Positions 17,802-27,398 of a DNA stretch of 64,000 nucleotides are shown piece after piece. The translations under genes and the position numbers were made by a program. The DNA is from Helicobacter burdigaliensis (lineage in GTDB: Bacteria > Campylobacterota > Campylobacteria > Campylobacterales > Helicobacteraceae). The stretch's first letter is position 1, and each line of letters starts with the position of its first letter. The notes beneath the pieces are model-generated. The model was not told the DNA's origin, searched no databases, and saw nothing but the letters and a program-made list of their open reading frames with translations. Location: NCBI RefSeq assembly GCF_003670295.1, contig NZ_QXJG01000003.1:1-64000 (forward strand). Reading direction: 5' to 3'.

Positions 17802-20226
17802 CCTTATTTTTCATTTATTTAAGGCTATCATTAATTCCCCTTTTTATTTTTTGGGGATACTTTTTGCATTTTTTGTCTTTTTTGCATTTTTTGCTTTAAA
17901 ACTGCCTATTAATGCGAGTGCAGATAGCTTCATTTTAGAAAATGATAAAGATTTACAAACTTACCAAAGGATAGCAAAAGATTTCAAGAGTGAAGATTTT
18001 TTACTTCTTGCATTTGTGCCTAATGATGGTGATATTTTCTCCAAAAGCTCATTAGAAACACTCCAAAATATCACAAAAGATTTAGAAAAAATTCCAAATA
18101 TCAAACAAGTAATTAGTATTTTAAATGTTCCCCTTTTAAAAAGCACCAAAGGTTTAGAGCTTAAAGAGATTTTAGATAAAAATCTAACTTTACTTAGCAA
18201 AGAAGTTGATTTAAATTTAGCAAAATTAGAACTTATCCATCACCCTTTTTATAAAGAAAATCTACTCTCTTTAGATGCCAAAATTGCAGGGATTTTAATC
18301 TATTTGCAAGAAGATAAAACTCTCATTGCTTTAAAAGAACAAAAAAAGCTTGCCAAAGATGACAAACAAAAAGAACTTCTCTCTTTGCAAATACAAGAAC
18401 AACAAAGCAAGGCTCAAGAATTAACAAGCAAAACCATTCAATCCATAAAGGATTTAAAAAACAACTATCAAGATAAGCTCTATCTTGGCGGCATGAGCAT
18501 GATAGCCTCTGATATGATTTCTTATGTGAAATCCGATATTATCACTTATGGAGGAATGCTAGCTTTTATTTTGTGCCTTATGCTGTGGTTTTTCTTTAGG
18601 GTTTATAGGTTTATTCTTTTAACCTTTATTGCCTGCCTTAGCACACTCATCATTAGTAGTGGGATTTTTGCATTTTTTGGATATGAAATCACGGTGGTTT
18701 CTTCTAATTATGTTTCACTCTTGTTGATTATTAATATTTCTTTGCTTATCCATTTACTCACTACCTATTTAGAAAATCTCAAAAAATTCCCAAACTCAAA
18801 ATCTAAAAACATACTTCTAGCAACCATGCTCTCTAAAGCCACTCCAAGCTTTTATGCAGTTTTGACAACTATTATTGGCTTTTTAAGCTTAGTTTTTTCA
18901 AACATAGAGCCTATTATTAAGCTTGGCATTATTATGAGTATAGGTGTTAGCATTTCACTTTTTTCTACTTTTATTGTTTTTGGTGCTTTTAACTCTCTTT
19001 TTCCTCTCAAACATTTTCCCAAAAATATGCCAAACTGGAATATATTATGGCTAAAAACTTGCGCAAAAATAGCAATCTTTCATAGAAAAAAAATCTATTT
19101 TATTTCCTTTTTAGTGATTGTATTTGCCCTTATAGGGATTTTTAATCTAAGAGTAGAAAATAGTTTTGTGAATTATTTTAAAGATAGTAGTGATATTAAA
19201 CAAGGACTTTTAGTGATTGATAACAATCTAGGTGGAACAGTGCCTTTAGAGATTATACTCACCTTTAAAGAAAAGCCCTCTAACACGCAACAAGATGAAC
19301 TTAGCGAATTTGAAGAAGAATTTGAAGAACTCTCTCAAAACGAAATCTATTGGTTTGACACCCAAAAACTAAGAATCGCAAAAAGCGTCCATCAATACTT
19401 AGAAAAATTAGAAAATGTAGGAGCCATCTTAAGCCTAAATAGCCTCTTAGAACTCACAAATGGATTAAAAATAGATAGTAACGAATTTCTTATTCCTTTC
19501 TTATATCAAAATTCTAATGAAACCTTAAAATCGCAGCTTTTCTCACCCTATGTAAATATACAAAATAATGAACTTAGATTTGTTTTAAGAACAATTGATT
19601 CAAGTCCAAACTTGCATCGCAATGCTTTTATTAAAACACTAGAAAAAGACCTAAATACACTCTTAAAAGATGAAAATGTAAGCATTACAATCAATGGTGC
19701 TATGGTGCTTTACAATAATCTCTTGCAAACTCTAATAAGCTCTCAAGTAGATACTTTAAGTCTTGTAGTTTTTGTAATATTTTTAGTCTTTTTGATAGTT
19801 TTTAAAAATCTGCGCTATTCTTTTATTGCTCTTTTTAGCAATCTCATTCCACTTGGGATTATTTTTGGGATTATTGGGGTGGCTAAAATCCCTTTAGATT
19901 TAATGGGAGTAACTATCGCTGCAATCTCCCTTGGTATAGGAGTTGATAGTGCTATCCACTACATTCATAGATTTAAAGAAGAAATAAAATATAAAAACAA
20001 AAAAGAAGCTATTATTGCTACACACATCTCTATTGGCAGTGCAATTTATTACACCACTTTAATGATTGTTGTTGGCTTTTGTGCTATGATGAGTAGCAAC
20101 TTCATTCCCACAATCTATTTTGGCTTTCTAACAACACTTGTAATGCTTTGTATGTTAGCCTCTTCACTCTTTTTGCTACCTAGTTTGCTACTCACCTTCT
20201 ATAAAAACCCAAAAGAAAGGCTATAA
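17770..20226 (+). CDS. RND/MMPL-family membrane transporter
   Basis: This is an inner-membrane transporter of the RND superfamily (MMPL/HpnN type), 818 residues long. It has two halves, each beginning with one membrane helix followed by a large periplasmic loop and then a block of about five helices. The second half carries the motif GIGVDSAIHYIHRF typical of the family. Its relatives export lipids such as hopanoids. Its overlap with mlaC suggests that it works with MlaA and MlaC in moving lipids across the envelope, perhaps in place of MlaFEDB, none of which is seen here. That role is an inference from gene order. Confidence 0.85.
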   Translation: MKLPLIPNKNSLIFHLFKAIINSPFYFLGILFAFFVFFAFFALKLPINASADSFILENDKDLQTYQRIAKDFKSEDFLLLAFVPNDGDIFSKSSLETLQNITKDLEKIPNIKQVISILNVPLLKSTKGLELKEILDKNLTLLSKEVDLNLAKLELIHHPFYKENLLSLDAKIAGILIYLQEDKTLIALKEQKKLAKDDKQKELLSLQIQEQQSKAQELTSKTIQSIKDLKNNYQDKLYLGGMSMIASDMISYVKSDIITYGGMLAFILCLMLWFFFRVYRFILLTFIACLSTLIISSGIFAFFGYEITVVSSNYVSLLLIINISLLIHLLTTYLENLKKFPNSKSKNILLATMLSKATPSFYAVLTTIIGFLSLVFSNIEPIIKLGIIMSIGVSISLFSTFIVFGAFNSLFPLKHFPKNMPNWNILWLKTCAKIAIFHRKKIYFISFLVIVFALIGIFNLRVENSFVNYFKDSSDIKQGLLVIDNNLGGTVPLEIILTFKEKPSNTQQDELSEFEEEFEELSQNEIYWFDTQKLRIAKSVHQYLEKLENVGAILSLNSLLELTNGLKIDSNEFLIPFLYQNSNETLKSQLFSPYVNIQNNELRFVLRTIDSSPNLHRNAFIKTLEKDLNTLLKDENVSITINGAMVLYNNLLQTLISSQVDTLSLVVFVIFLVFLIVFKNLRYSFIALFSNLIPLGIIFGIIGVAKIPLDLMGVTIAAISLGIGVDSAIHYIHRFKEEIKYKNKKEAIIATHISIGSAIYYTTLMIVVGFCAMMSSNFIPTIYFGFLTTLVMLCMLASSLFLLPSLLLTFYKNPKERL

Positions 20227-20358
20227 ATTTTCCCAAATGGGTCAATTTATGCTCCTACTTTACTTATATTGCATGAATGCAAAAAAGCTTATAATATTTA
20301 ATTTAAGTAGTTAATAAACATAACTTTAGCTTTTAAAAAAAATCTTGCAAATATAAAG

Positions 20359-21291
20359 TTATTTTATTTTTGTTGCTTTTGAAAGCTTGCAAGCGACTTT
20401 TATAGCACATAAATAGCTTTTTATCTTAGCTTTATTTTGATAAGCAATATCAAAAGCACTTCCGTGATCCACAGAAGTTCTTATTATAGGAAGATTTAAA
20501 GAAATATTAATGCTTTTATCAAAATACAAAGTTTTAAGCGGGATTAATCCTTGATCATGATACATCGCTACATAATATTTTAAATGCTTACCGATAAATG
20601 CCACATCTGGCACCAAAGCACCCTTATAAATTGCCTTGCCTAAAATTTTATTTGCTTCTTGCAAGGCTTTATTAATAATAACTTCCTCATCGCCTAAAAC
20701 CCCAAAATCCCCAGCATGCGGATTAAGCCCCAAGACTCCACAAGGGGGCTTTTTAATAAAAGCAGCAAGATTTAAAAAAAACTCTAAAAGATTCTCATAG
20801 TTTATAGCTTGTGGAACATCCTTTAATCTAACATGATCACTAAAGAGTGCAACATACATTTTAGGCGATCCTAGCACCATAATGGTATCTTTTTTAAACA
20901 TATCCCTTAAAGCCTCTGTGTGCCCTGCATAAGAAATTCCTGCTAATTGCCATGCTTTTTTATGAATAGGCAAAGTAACAAGAGCTTTTGTTTCTTTATT
21001 CTGCGTCAAAAAAACAGCGCTCTTAAAACTCTCATAGCTATATGCTCCACTTTCTTTACAAATAGTTCCAGATGAAATCTTTGGAATCTCTAAATTTTTA
21101 TTAAGATTTTTAGGAGAATATAACTCTAAATTTTTAGGCAACTTTCTTTTTAGTTTATCTGAAGCTTCCTCCAAAAGCTCTCTATCTACGCAATAAATTG
21201 GGGTGCAAAATTGCTTTATTTTCTTATGAGATTTTAACAATATCTCTAATCCAACACCATTAATATCCCCAACACTTACTGCAATCTTCAA
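20359..21291 (-). CDS. pdxA: 4-hydroxythreonine-4-phosphate dehydrogenase
   Basis: PdxA oxidises 4-phosphohydroxy-threonine, with loss of CO2, in the synthesis of vitamin B6. The protein has 310 residues from the TTG at 21291. The metal-binding and active-site residues are in YAGHTEALRD, NPHAGDFGVLGDEE and YHDQGLIPLK, followed by RTSVDHGSAFDIA. I prefer the TTG at 21291, which overlaps the upstream TGA and has AGGGGA nine bases before it; a GTG at 21297 is also possible. No pdxJ, the usual H. pylori partner, is next to it here. Confidence 0.93.
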   Translation of the reverse strand: MKIAVSVGDINGVGLEILLKSHKKIKQFCTPIYCVDRELLEEASDKLKRKLPKNLELYSPKNLNKNLEIPKISSGTICKESGAYSYESFKSAVFLTQNKETKALVTLPIHKKAWQLAGISYAGHTEALRDMFKKDTIMVLGSPKMYVALFSDHVRLKDVPQAINYENLLEFFLNLAAFIKKPPCGVLGLNPHAGDFGVLGDEEVIINKALQEANKILGKAIYKGALVPDVAFIGKHLKYYVAMYHDQGLIPLKTLYFDKSINISLNLPIIRTSVDHGSAFDIAYQNKAKIKSYLCAIKVACKLSKATKIK

Positions 21292-21827
21292 TAGCACATT
21301 CCCCTAGTTTTCAAATTATATTCTTTTTCTTTATCAAAATTATCAATAATAATTTTAAACTCTAATTCTCCCTCTCTGCTTAATGGAGTTTCATAAACTT
21401 TTTTATATGTATAAAAAGGCTTTAAAGTATATTTTAATTCTTTTATGGGTGAGAGATTTTGAGGGAGAAAATCTACACTAATAATGCAACCCCTTATCTT
21501 AAGCAGTCCCATATTTTTGATTGTCCCTTCTACATAATAAGAAGTATCAAATTTAAGCTTTCCATTATGGCTTAATTGCATTTGTGTTTTTTTTAGATAA
21601 TTTTCCATAATTGCTTGATACAAAAAAGGCGATAAGCCTAGCAAAACCATACTGCAAAGAAACATAAATACACTCAATAATGCCCTATAACGCAATGCAA
21701 CAGCAAGCAAGAAAAAAAGCACAACAGCCAAAAACAATACAACCAAAACCAAATAATCTGCTAAGGATAAATAGTTAAAAATCGTGCTAAATTTAGAGAG
21801 ATATTCTTTTAATAATTCCGCACTCAA
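21288..21827 (-). CDS. DUF2393-family membrane protein
   Basis: The 179-residue protein looks like the DUF2393 family found in Campylobacterota. Two membrane helices lie near residues 23-45 and 50-70, followed by a beta-rich domain (about 85-175) that should face the periplasm, with LKFDTSYYVEGTIKNMG. The function is unknown. The start is a TTG preceded by AAGGCGGA. It follows hisIE by 11 bp, and its stop overlaps the pdxA start, so the genes are co-transcribed. Confidence 0.75.
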   Translation of the reverse strand: MSAELLKEYLSKFSTIFNYLSLADYLVLVVLFLAVVLFFLLAVALRYRALLSVFMFLCSMVLLGLSPFLYQAIMENYLKKTQMQLSHNGKLKFDTSYYVEGTIKNMGLLKIRGCIISVDFLPQNLSPIKELKYTLKPFYTYKKVYETPLSREGELEFKIIIDNFDKEKEYNLKTRGMCY

Positions 21828-21838
21828 TTCATCCGCCT

Positions 21839-22531
21839 TTAATCTTTAGCCCTTGAATTTTTTTCTACAATCCCACTTACATTAAAACGTCTAAACAACT
21901 CTTGCCTTATCCTATCAGGAGAAATATTTTTATATGCTAACCCCACAAGCGCATGATAAAGCAAATCTGCCGCTTCATAAATAATCTCTTCTTCTTTACC
22001 ATCTTTTAGGGCAAAAGTAAGCTCTGCTGCCTCCTCTACTATCTTTTTCCCTATTGTGTTTTCACCCTTTTTAAACAAAGTTGCCGTATAGGAGCTTGCA
22101 CTATCTGCACTTTTACGCTCTTGTAAGGTATGATAGAGTGTATCTACCACTCCATAAACAACACCCATATCTTTCACTTCGCCCTTTAGCTCTACTCCAC
22201 TAGCTTTGCCCTTACCAAAACTTTGAAAAAAACAAGTAGGATTCCCACTATGGCATGCCACACCCTTTTGCTTCACTCTAATAAGTAAAGTATCCTTATC
22301 ACAATCAAGCAAAATTTCTTTAATTTCTTGTGTATGTCCGCTTTGCTCGCCTTTCTTCCAAATGCGTTGTTTAGATCTTGAATAATAATGCACAAAACCA
22401 CTTTGAATACTTAAAGCCAAAGCCTCTTTATTGGTAAAACCAAGCATTAAAACTTCATTACTTTTTTCATCTTGCACGATAAGGGGAACAAGCCCCTTAC
22501 TCCAATCAATGCTTTCTAACAAACTTGCCAT
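21839..22531 (-). CDS. hisIE: bifunctional phosphoribosyl-AMP cyclohydrolase / phosphoribosyl-ATP pyrophosphatase
   Basis: HisIE performs steps 2 and 3 of histidine synthesis. Residues 1 to about 115 are the HisI cyclohydrolase, with SRSKQRIWKKGEQSGH and the metal-binding cysteines in LLDCDKDTLL and GVACHSGNPTCFF. Residues from about 125 to 215 are the HisE pyrophosphatase, with EEAAELTFALKDG and YEAADLLYHALV. The length of 230 residues is normal for the fusion. Its ATG overlaps the stop of the SPFH gene by one base. Confidence 0.95.
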   Translation of the reverse strand: MASLLESIDWSKGLVPLIVQDEKSNEVLMLGFTNKEALALSIQSGFVHYYSRSKQRIWKKGEQSGHTQEIKEILLDCDKDTLLIRVKQKGVACHSGNPTCFFQSFGKGKASGVELKGEVKDMGVVYGVVDTLYHTLQERKSADSASSYTATLFKKGENTIGKKIVEEAAELTFALKDGKEEEIIYEAADLLYHALVGLAYKNISPDRIRQELFRRFNVSGIVEKNSRAKD

Positions 22532-23598
22532 TACTCACCCACAACACTAGAGCGTCTAGCATCTTTTGTATCTAGCCAAATATTTGGTGTAGATCCCCCC
22601 GGAGTTAAGAAAATCTTTGCATCTTTATTCACTTGTAAGGCTTCATTAAATTTACTTTGCACTTCAATTTGTCTAAGTTGCAACAATCCATTAGAAAGAC
22701 TTTGAGAAATCAAGCGATTTGCTTTAGCTTGTGCATCCGCTTCAATAATCGTAGCATCTGCCACACCCTTAGCTAAAGCTGCTTTTTTCTCTGCTTCTTG
22801 CTTAGCGCGCTCCACTTCATATCTTGCACGCTCTGCCTCTTGTCTTGCTACTTGCACTCTTTCAATTTGTTCCTTAATAGCAGGAGGAAGCACTATCTCT
22901 GTAAGCTGAATGGACACTAGCTTTACTGGACGATTATCTAACTTTTCAATATAATCTCTAAAACGCTCATCAATAAGCGTTGCAATTTCATTACGCTTTG
23001 TGGGTAACTCTTCTGCTGTGAAACTTCCCACGACATTTCTCACAATCTCTCTAATTACGGGAGTAATGATTCTCTCTTCCCAATTTTGTCCCCATACTGA
23101 AATAGTTTGTGGCACTTTTAAAGAATCAAGACTATATTGCACTGCAAGTTCCACCGATACAGATAATCCTCTAGAATCCAAAACATTAATCGCAGCATTT
23201 TTTAAGCTTCCCTCATCGCGTCTTCTTAGATTCATTGATTCAGAATTTGTAAAATCTGCAATCCTTACTTTAGTATTTACTGCAATGATTTGTTGCAATC
23301 CAGGTATAAAAAAATGAAGTCCTGGTTGCAAGGCTACTGGATCAAATTCACCCGTATTAATCTTCACACCCACTTCACCACTATTAATAATCTTAAAAGG
23401 ACGCACAAGCAAGAAGATAACAACCACCAAAACAATCACAGCAAGAATTATCAAGCTTTTATTGTTTGGCATTGAAGGCATTTTAGGATAATTCTGAAAA
23501 CTTCTATTGTTGTTGTTGCTTCCATTATTGCTATTATTATCGCTTTGGCGTGGAGCTTTGTTCTTTTGTCTTAAATGTTCGTTTAAATCAATAGGCAT
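22531..23598 (-). CDS. SPFH/prohibitin-family membrane protein
   Basis: The 355-residue protein has an Asn-rich cytoplasmic N-terminus (about residues 1-45), one membrane helix (about 47-66), an SPFH/band 7 domain and a long coiled coil rich in Ala, Glu and Lys (EVERAKQEAEKKAALAKG). Relatives (prohibitin, HflK, HflC) form large rings that organise membrane proteases and microdomains. C. jejuni has the same neighbour pair (ilvE followed by Cj0268c, a putative prohibitin). It lies 22 bp after ilvE. Confidence 0.88.
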   Translation of the reverse strand: MPIDLNEHLRQKNKAPRQSDNNSNNGSNNNNRSFQNYPKMPSMPNNKSLIILAVIVLVVVIFLLVRPFKIINSGEVGVKINTGEFDPVALQPGLHFFIPGLQQIIAVNTKVRIADFTNSESMNLRRRDEGSLKNAAINVLDSRGLSVSVELAVQYSLDSLKVPQTISVWGQNWEERIITPVIREIVRNVVGSFTAEELPTKRNEIATLIDERFRDYIEKLDNRPVKLVSIQLTEIVLPPAIKEQIERVQVARQEAERARYEVERAKQEAEKKAALAKGVADATIIEADAQAKANRLISQSLSNGLLQLRQIEVQSKFNEALQVNKDAKIFLTPGGSTPNIWLDTKDARRSSVVGE

Positions 23599-23620
23599 AC
23601 TCTAAACTTCTCCTTAAAAA

Positions 23621-24538
23621 TTAATCAATATAAGTTAGCCAATGGCTATATTTTGGATTTTTACCATATACAACATCAAAATAAGCTTCTTGAAGTTTTT
23701 TTGTAATTTCGCCTCTAGCACCCTTTCCAATAATGCGTTTATCAAGAGAGCTAATAGGCGTAACCTCTGCGGCTGTCCCTGTAAAAAACGCTTCATCGGC
23801 AATATAAACTTCATCTCTTGTAATGTTGCGTCTTTGCACTTCATAACCTAAATCTTTAGCGATTTTAATCACAGAATCTTGGGTTATAGATTCTAAAGAA
23901 ACATCATTAGGAGGAGTAATAATCACACCCTCTCTTACGATAAAAAAGCATTCTCCACTTCCCTCTGCTATCATACCATTTTCATCTAAAAGCAAAGCCT
24001 CTTCATAACCACACGAAATTGCTTCATATTTTGCCATTTGTGAATTTAGGTAATTTCCACATGCTTTTGCCTTGCCAAATAGAGATTTAGCTGGATTTCT
24101 AACAAAAGAAGAAGTTTTTACTGCAATCCCTTTTTCTAGTCCTTCTTCGCCCAAATACGCACCCCATTCCCACGCAGCAATAGCTACTCTAACGGGAGCA
24201 TTTTTATGATACACACCCATAGCACCATATCCTAAATACACTAAAGGACGCACATAAGCGTTATTTTTAAAGGTATTATCTTTTATAACTTCAATTTGCG
24301 CTTTTTCTAACTCTTCTTTTGAGTAAGGCACATCGATTGCGACGATTTTAGCAGAATTTAGAAGTCTTTTTGTGTGTTCTTCTAGTCTAAAAATCGCCAT
24401 TCCCTTAGGCGTCTTATAAGCCCTCATACCCTCAAACACACCATTGCCATAATGCAAAGTATGGGTTAAAATATGAACATTTGCTTCTTGCCATGGCACT
24501 AATTTGCCATCCATCCAAATTGATTTTGCTTCAACCAT
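23621..24538 (-). CDS. ilvE: branched-chain amino-acid aminotransferase
   Basis: IlvE catalyses the last step of leucine, isoleucine and valine synthesis with glutamate as donor. The 305-residue protein is a fold-type IV PLP enzyme. The PLP lysine is at residue 158 in AKACGNYLNS. Other family signatures are HTLHYGNGVFEGMRAY near the N-terminus, SGYEEALLLDENG-type sequence around 180, and EAFFTGTAAEVTPI near the C-terminus. It heads the ilvE-SPFH-hisIE-DUF2393-pdxA leftward run. Confidence 0.95.
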   Translation of the reverse strand: MVEAKSIWMDGKLVPWQEANVHILTHTLHYGNGVFEGMRAYKTPKGMAIFRLEEHTKRLLNSAKIVAIDVPYSKEELEKAQIEVIKDNTFKNNAYVRPLVYLGYGAMGVYHKNAPVRVAIAAWEWGAYLGEEGLEKGIAVKTSSFVRNPAKSLFGKAKACGNYLNSQMAKYEAISCGYEEALLLDENGMIAEGSGECFFIVREGVIITPPNDVSLESITQDSVIKIAKDLGYEVQRRNITRDEVYIADEAFFTGTAAEVTPISSLDKRIIGKGARGEITKKLQEAYFDVVYGKNPKYSHWLTYID

Positions 24539-24593
24539 TTTAAACTAACTCCATAAAAAATAAGTTAGAATATACCCTAAGCTTTCTTAAAAG

Positions 24594-25439
24594 CTAATTT
24601 GCCAAATCTATAAAAGTAAATTCTTTGGGTAAATTTGCACTAAATTCATAATCAAAAATTTTAATTTTATGTGCATGGAGCATTATTCTTTTAGATTCCT
24701 TACCTCCATAGAGAGTATCCCCTACAATAGGATGATTTATAGAAGCTAAATGCACGCGTATTTGATGGGTTTTACCTGTTTTAATGATTACTTTTAATTT
24801 TGTTTTTTTACCACTAATCTCTAAAGGCTCTATAAAAGTAACAGCCCTTACTCCCTCATCTTTTTTAGATACACTTACCCTAGCAAAATTTCCTTTTTTA
24901 ATCAGCAAGGGAGTGTTAATCTCTCTCCCTTCTTCTACAATTCCTTGCACAATAGCGATATATTCTTTATAAACACGCTCTTTTTTAAACTCCTCTTTTG
25001 CCTTTTTTTCAAACTCACTTCCTTCTTTTACAAAAAGTAAAACCCCGCTTGTTTCTTTGTCCAAACGATGCAATAAAACCCATTCTTTAAATTCCTCTGC
25101 CACCTCATTAGAATTCATAAAGCTTGGCTTATCCACTGCTAAAATATTTGCATCACTAAATAAAACTTTAGGTTTTAATCTTTGCTCTACCTTAAAATGT
25201 GTGCTTGGATTCATCAAAGCTCTTGCAATTTTAATCTTTCTGTTATTAACACTTACAAGCCCTCTATCAATCAAATCTTTAGCTTCATTGTTAGAAATTT
25301 TTTCTTGCAAAGCAAGAAGTTTATAAGCTTTTTGAGCATTAGGGGATAATTTTAACTGGGGCGTTTCTTTAGTCTTATTGGGTAGATTTTTATTTTTTTT
25401 AGGCTTTTTTTCTTGATTTTTTTTCTTATCTTTTATCAT
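24594..25439 (-). CDS. RluA-family pseudouridine synthase
   Basis: This enzyme turns specific uridines of rRNA or tRNA into pseudouridine. The 281-residue protein has a very lysine-rich N-terminus (residues 1-30), an S4-like region (about 45-75, LIDRGLVSVNNRKI) and the catalytic domain with Asp127 in HRLDKETSG. GKTHQIRVHLA and HPIVGDTLYGG are further RluA signatures. Which uridine it modifies cannot be told from the sequence; Campylobacterota have several paralogues. Confidence 0.9.
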   Translation of the reverse strand: MIKDKKKNQEKKPKKNKNLPNKTKETPQLKLSPNAQKAYKLLALQEKISNNEAKDLIDRGLVSVNNRKIKIARALMNPSTHFKVEQRLKPKVLFSDANILAVDKPSFMNSNEVAEEFKEWVLLHRLDKETSGVLLFVKEGSEFEKKAKEEFKKERVYKEYIAIVQGIVEEGREINTPLLIKKGNFARVSVSKKDEGVRAVTFIEPLEISGKKTKLKVIIKTGKTHQIRVHLASINHPIVGDTLYGGKESKRIMLHAHKIKIFDYEFSANLPKEFTFIDLAN

Positions 25440-25450
25440 AAAAACTTCTT

Positions 25451-26659
25451 TTAATAATTTTTTAAAATTGTATCTAAATTTTGTTTATTTTTAATGATAG
25501 CATTAGGAATATTTTCCCAATTTTGCAAAACAACCTTTAAATCCTCTATTTTACAAATCACATAACCCTGCAAATTAGAAAATAAAGTTTTTTGGTTAAA
25601 AATATAAGCTCCACTAATAATTCTAGCGCCAAAATAAGCAGGTTCTATTGGGTTATGCCCTCCTATTCCCTGCAAGAAACTTCCACACAAAATCACTAAA
25701 TCACTGATTGCATAGTAGTTATTCAATTCCCCTAAACAATCTAGCAAATAAAATTCCCTTTCACTTTGCAAATCCTCTTTTGAAAGTTTTGCAATCTTTT
25801 CTTTATTTGCTTCTTGTAAAATTATATTTAATTTATTTTCTACTTCTAAAAACCGCTCTGGGTGGCGTGGTGCAAAGATGATAGAAAATCTTTCTTTGTT
25901 ATCTGGATTTAGTTCTTGCCATTTTAAAATCTCTTTTAAAACCTCTTCTTCTTCGCTTTTATTGTCTTTTGCGTGTGAGCTTGCCACTATAATGATACTC
26001 TTGCTAGGTTTTGGATATTCTTTGGTAACATTTGGGCGCTCCATAGCTTTTAAATTACCAAAAACCTCTATTTTTGTAGCACCCAATGCCAAAAGCCTTT
26101 TTTTATCCATCAAACTTTGTGCATAAATAATGTCCAAAAGAGAAAACAATTTATGATAGAAAAATTTAAAACGCAAATATTTAGGATAAGATCGTAAGGA
26201 GATTCTTGCATTCAATAGATAAGTTTTAGCCCCTATTTTTTTTGCATAATATAAGAGCATAAGCCATAATTCTGCCTCAAAAAGAGTGAGTGTTTTTATC
26301 TTTAATCTTCCAACAAAGAAAGGAATAAAACTTTCAAATGGCAGGTATCTCACACATCTCTTATCAAACAATTCTAATGCTAATTTATAACCTGTTTGTG
26401 TAGTTGTAGTTAGCAAAATCTCACAATCTTTATGCTTTTGAAGTTTTAAAATCACATTACTAAGCGCTCTCACTTCTCCAAAAGAACAAGCGTGAAACCA
26501 ATGCACTTCTTTTTTGCTTTTAAAGGCTTCTGGGATAAAAAATCGCCTCTTTAAAGAATTTTTATATTTTTCTTTAAAAGAAAGAACAAAAAGAAAAGGT
26601 ATGCCAAGCAAATGCACTAAGCACACCAAAATATAGTAAGTTAAGACAAAAAGTCTCAT
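25451..26659 (-). CDS. waaA: Kdo transferase
   Basis: WaaA (KdtA) adds Kdo sugar to lipid A precursors on the inner face of the cytoplasmic membrane. The protein has 402 residues. A membrane anchor is seen at the N-terminus (about residues 5-25), then VHWFHACSFGEVRAL and the family motifs FEAELWLMLL, LLNARIS, FAPRHPERF and ILCGSFLQGIGGHNPIEPA. The order waaA-flgZ-nif3-glyQ matches H. pylori HP0957-HP0960. It sits 5 bp after flgZ. Confidence 0.95.
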   Translation of the reverse strand: MRLFVLTYYILVCLVHLLGIPFLFVLSFKEKYKNSLKRRFFIPEAFKSKKEVHWFHACSFGEVRALSNVILKLQKHKDCEILLTTTTQTGYKLALELFDKRCVRYLPFESFIPFFVGRLKIKTLTLFEAELWLMLLYYAKKIGAKTYLLNARISLRSYPKYLRFKFFYHKLFSLLDIIYAQSLMDKKRLLALGATKIEVFGNLKAMERPNVTKEYPKPSKSIIIVASSHAKDNKSEEEEVLKEILKWQELNPDNKERFSIIFAPRHPERFLEVENKLNIILQEANKEKIAKLSKEDLQSEREFYLLDCLGELNNYYAISDLVILCGSFLQGIGGHNPIEPAYFGARIISGAYIFNQKTLFSNLQGYVICKIEDLKVVLQNWENIPNAIIKNKQNLDTILKNY

Positions 26660-26664
26660 ATCTT

Positions 26665-27378
26665 TTAGGCATTTTCCTCTAAGTTAAATAAGATTCTTCC
26701 ACAATGTGGGCAAGTAATAATATCATCAGAGCGGATAATATCAGAATACACCTTGTCATTAATTCTCATAAAACAACCACCGCATGCCTGTCTTGTTACA
26801 CTAACTACTGCACTATCTTTAGCCCATTTTCTAATTTTTTCATAAAAAGAAATAATCTTTTGATCCATTTTAGATACAAGCTCATCTTTCTTAGCAAAAA
26901 CAATTTTTTGCTCACTTTTTACTGCCTCTACTTGAGATTCCACTTTTTCTTGAACTTTTTGCATTTCCTCCTGCAAAGCACTTAAATCATTGTTTAATTT
27001 CTTTAATGCTTCTTCACGCCCTTTAATCAGATTATTTAGCCTAGCAATCTCCTCATTAGCAAAAGTAATTTGTTCTTTGGCTAACTCTTCTTCTAAGCTT
27101 AAAGATTTACTCTCTTTTTCCGTCTTAATAAGTTTTGCTTTTTTTGCAATTTCTTCTAGTTTATTTGACAAATCTGCCAAATGATTTTCATTTTTTTGCA
27201 CAGAAAGAGAAAGATCTTTAATAATAGCTTTATTCTCCTCAATCTCTGCTAAAAGGCTTTCTTCCTGCTTTGTTAGCACCTCCAAATCCTTTTTAGCTTC
27301 TTTAATACGAGGCTCAAAAGAACCAATTTCTTTATCAAGGTTTGCAATCTCAATCAACTGACTTAAATGCTTATTCAT
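26665..27378 (-). CDS. flgZ: zinc-ribbon coiled-coil protein FlgZ (HP0958-like)
   Basis: The H. pylori counterpart, HP0958 or FlgZ, stabilises the sigma factor RpoN and acts on flaA mRNA; it is needed for flagella. This 237-residue protein has a long coiled-coil N-terminal part (about 1-170) and a C4 zinc ribbon in the C-terminus: ACGGCFMRI and CPHCGRIL. The start at 27378 (MNKHLSQLIEI) has GGAG 8 bp upstream and matches my memory of the H. pylori N-terminus; the frame is open for four codons more. Its presence fits the sigma-54 promoters found in this window. Confidence 0.9.
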   Translation of the reverse strand: MNKHLSQLIEIANLDKEIGSFEPRIKEAKKDLEVLTKQEESLLAEIEENKAIIKDLSLSVQKNENHLADLSNKLEEIAKKAKLIKTEKESKSLSLEEELAKEQITFANEEIARLNNLIKGREEALKKLNNDLSALQEEMQKVQEKVESQVEAVKSEQKIVFAKKDELVSKMDQKIISFYEKIRKWAKDSAVVSVTRQACGGCFMRINDKVYSDIIRSDDIITCPHCGRILFNLEENA

Positions 27379-27398
27379 TAACAACTCCAAAAAAATAT

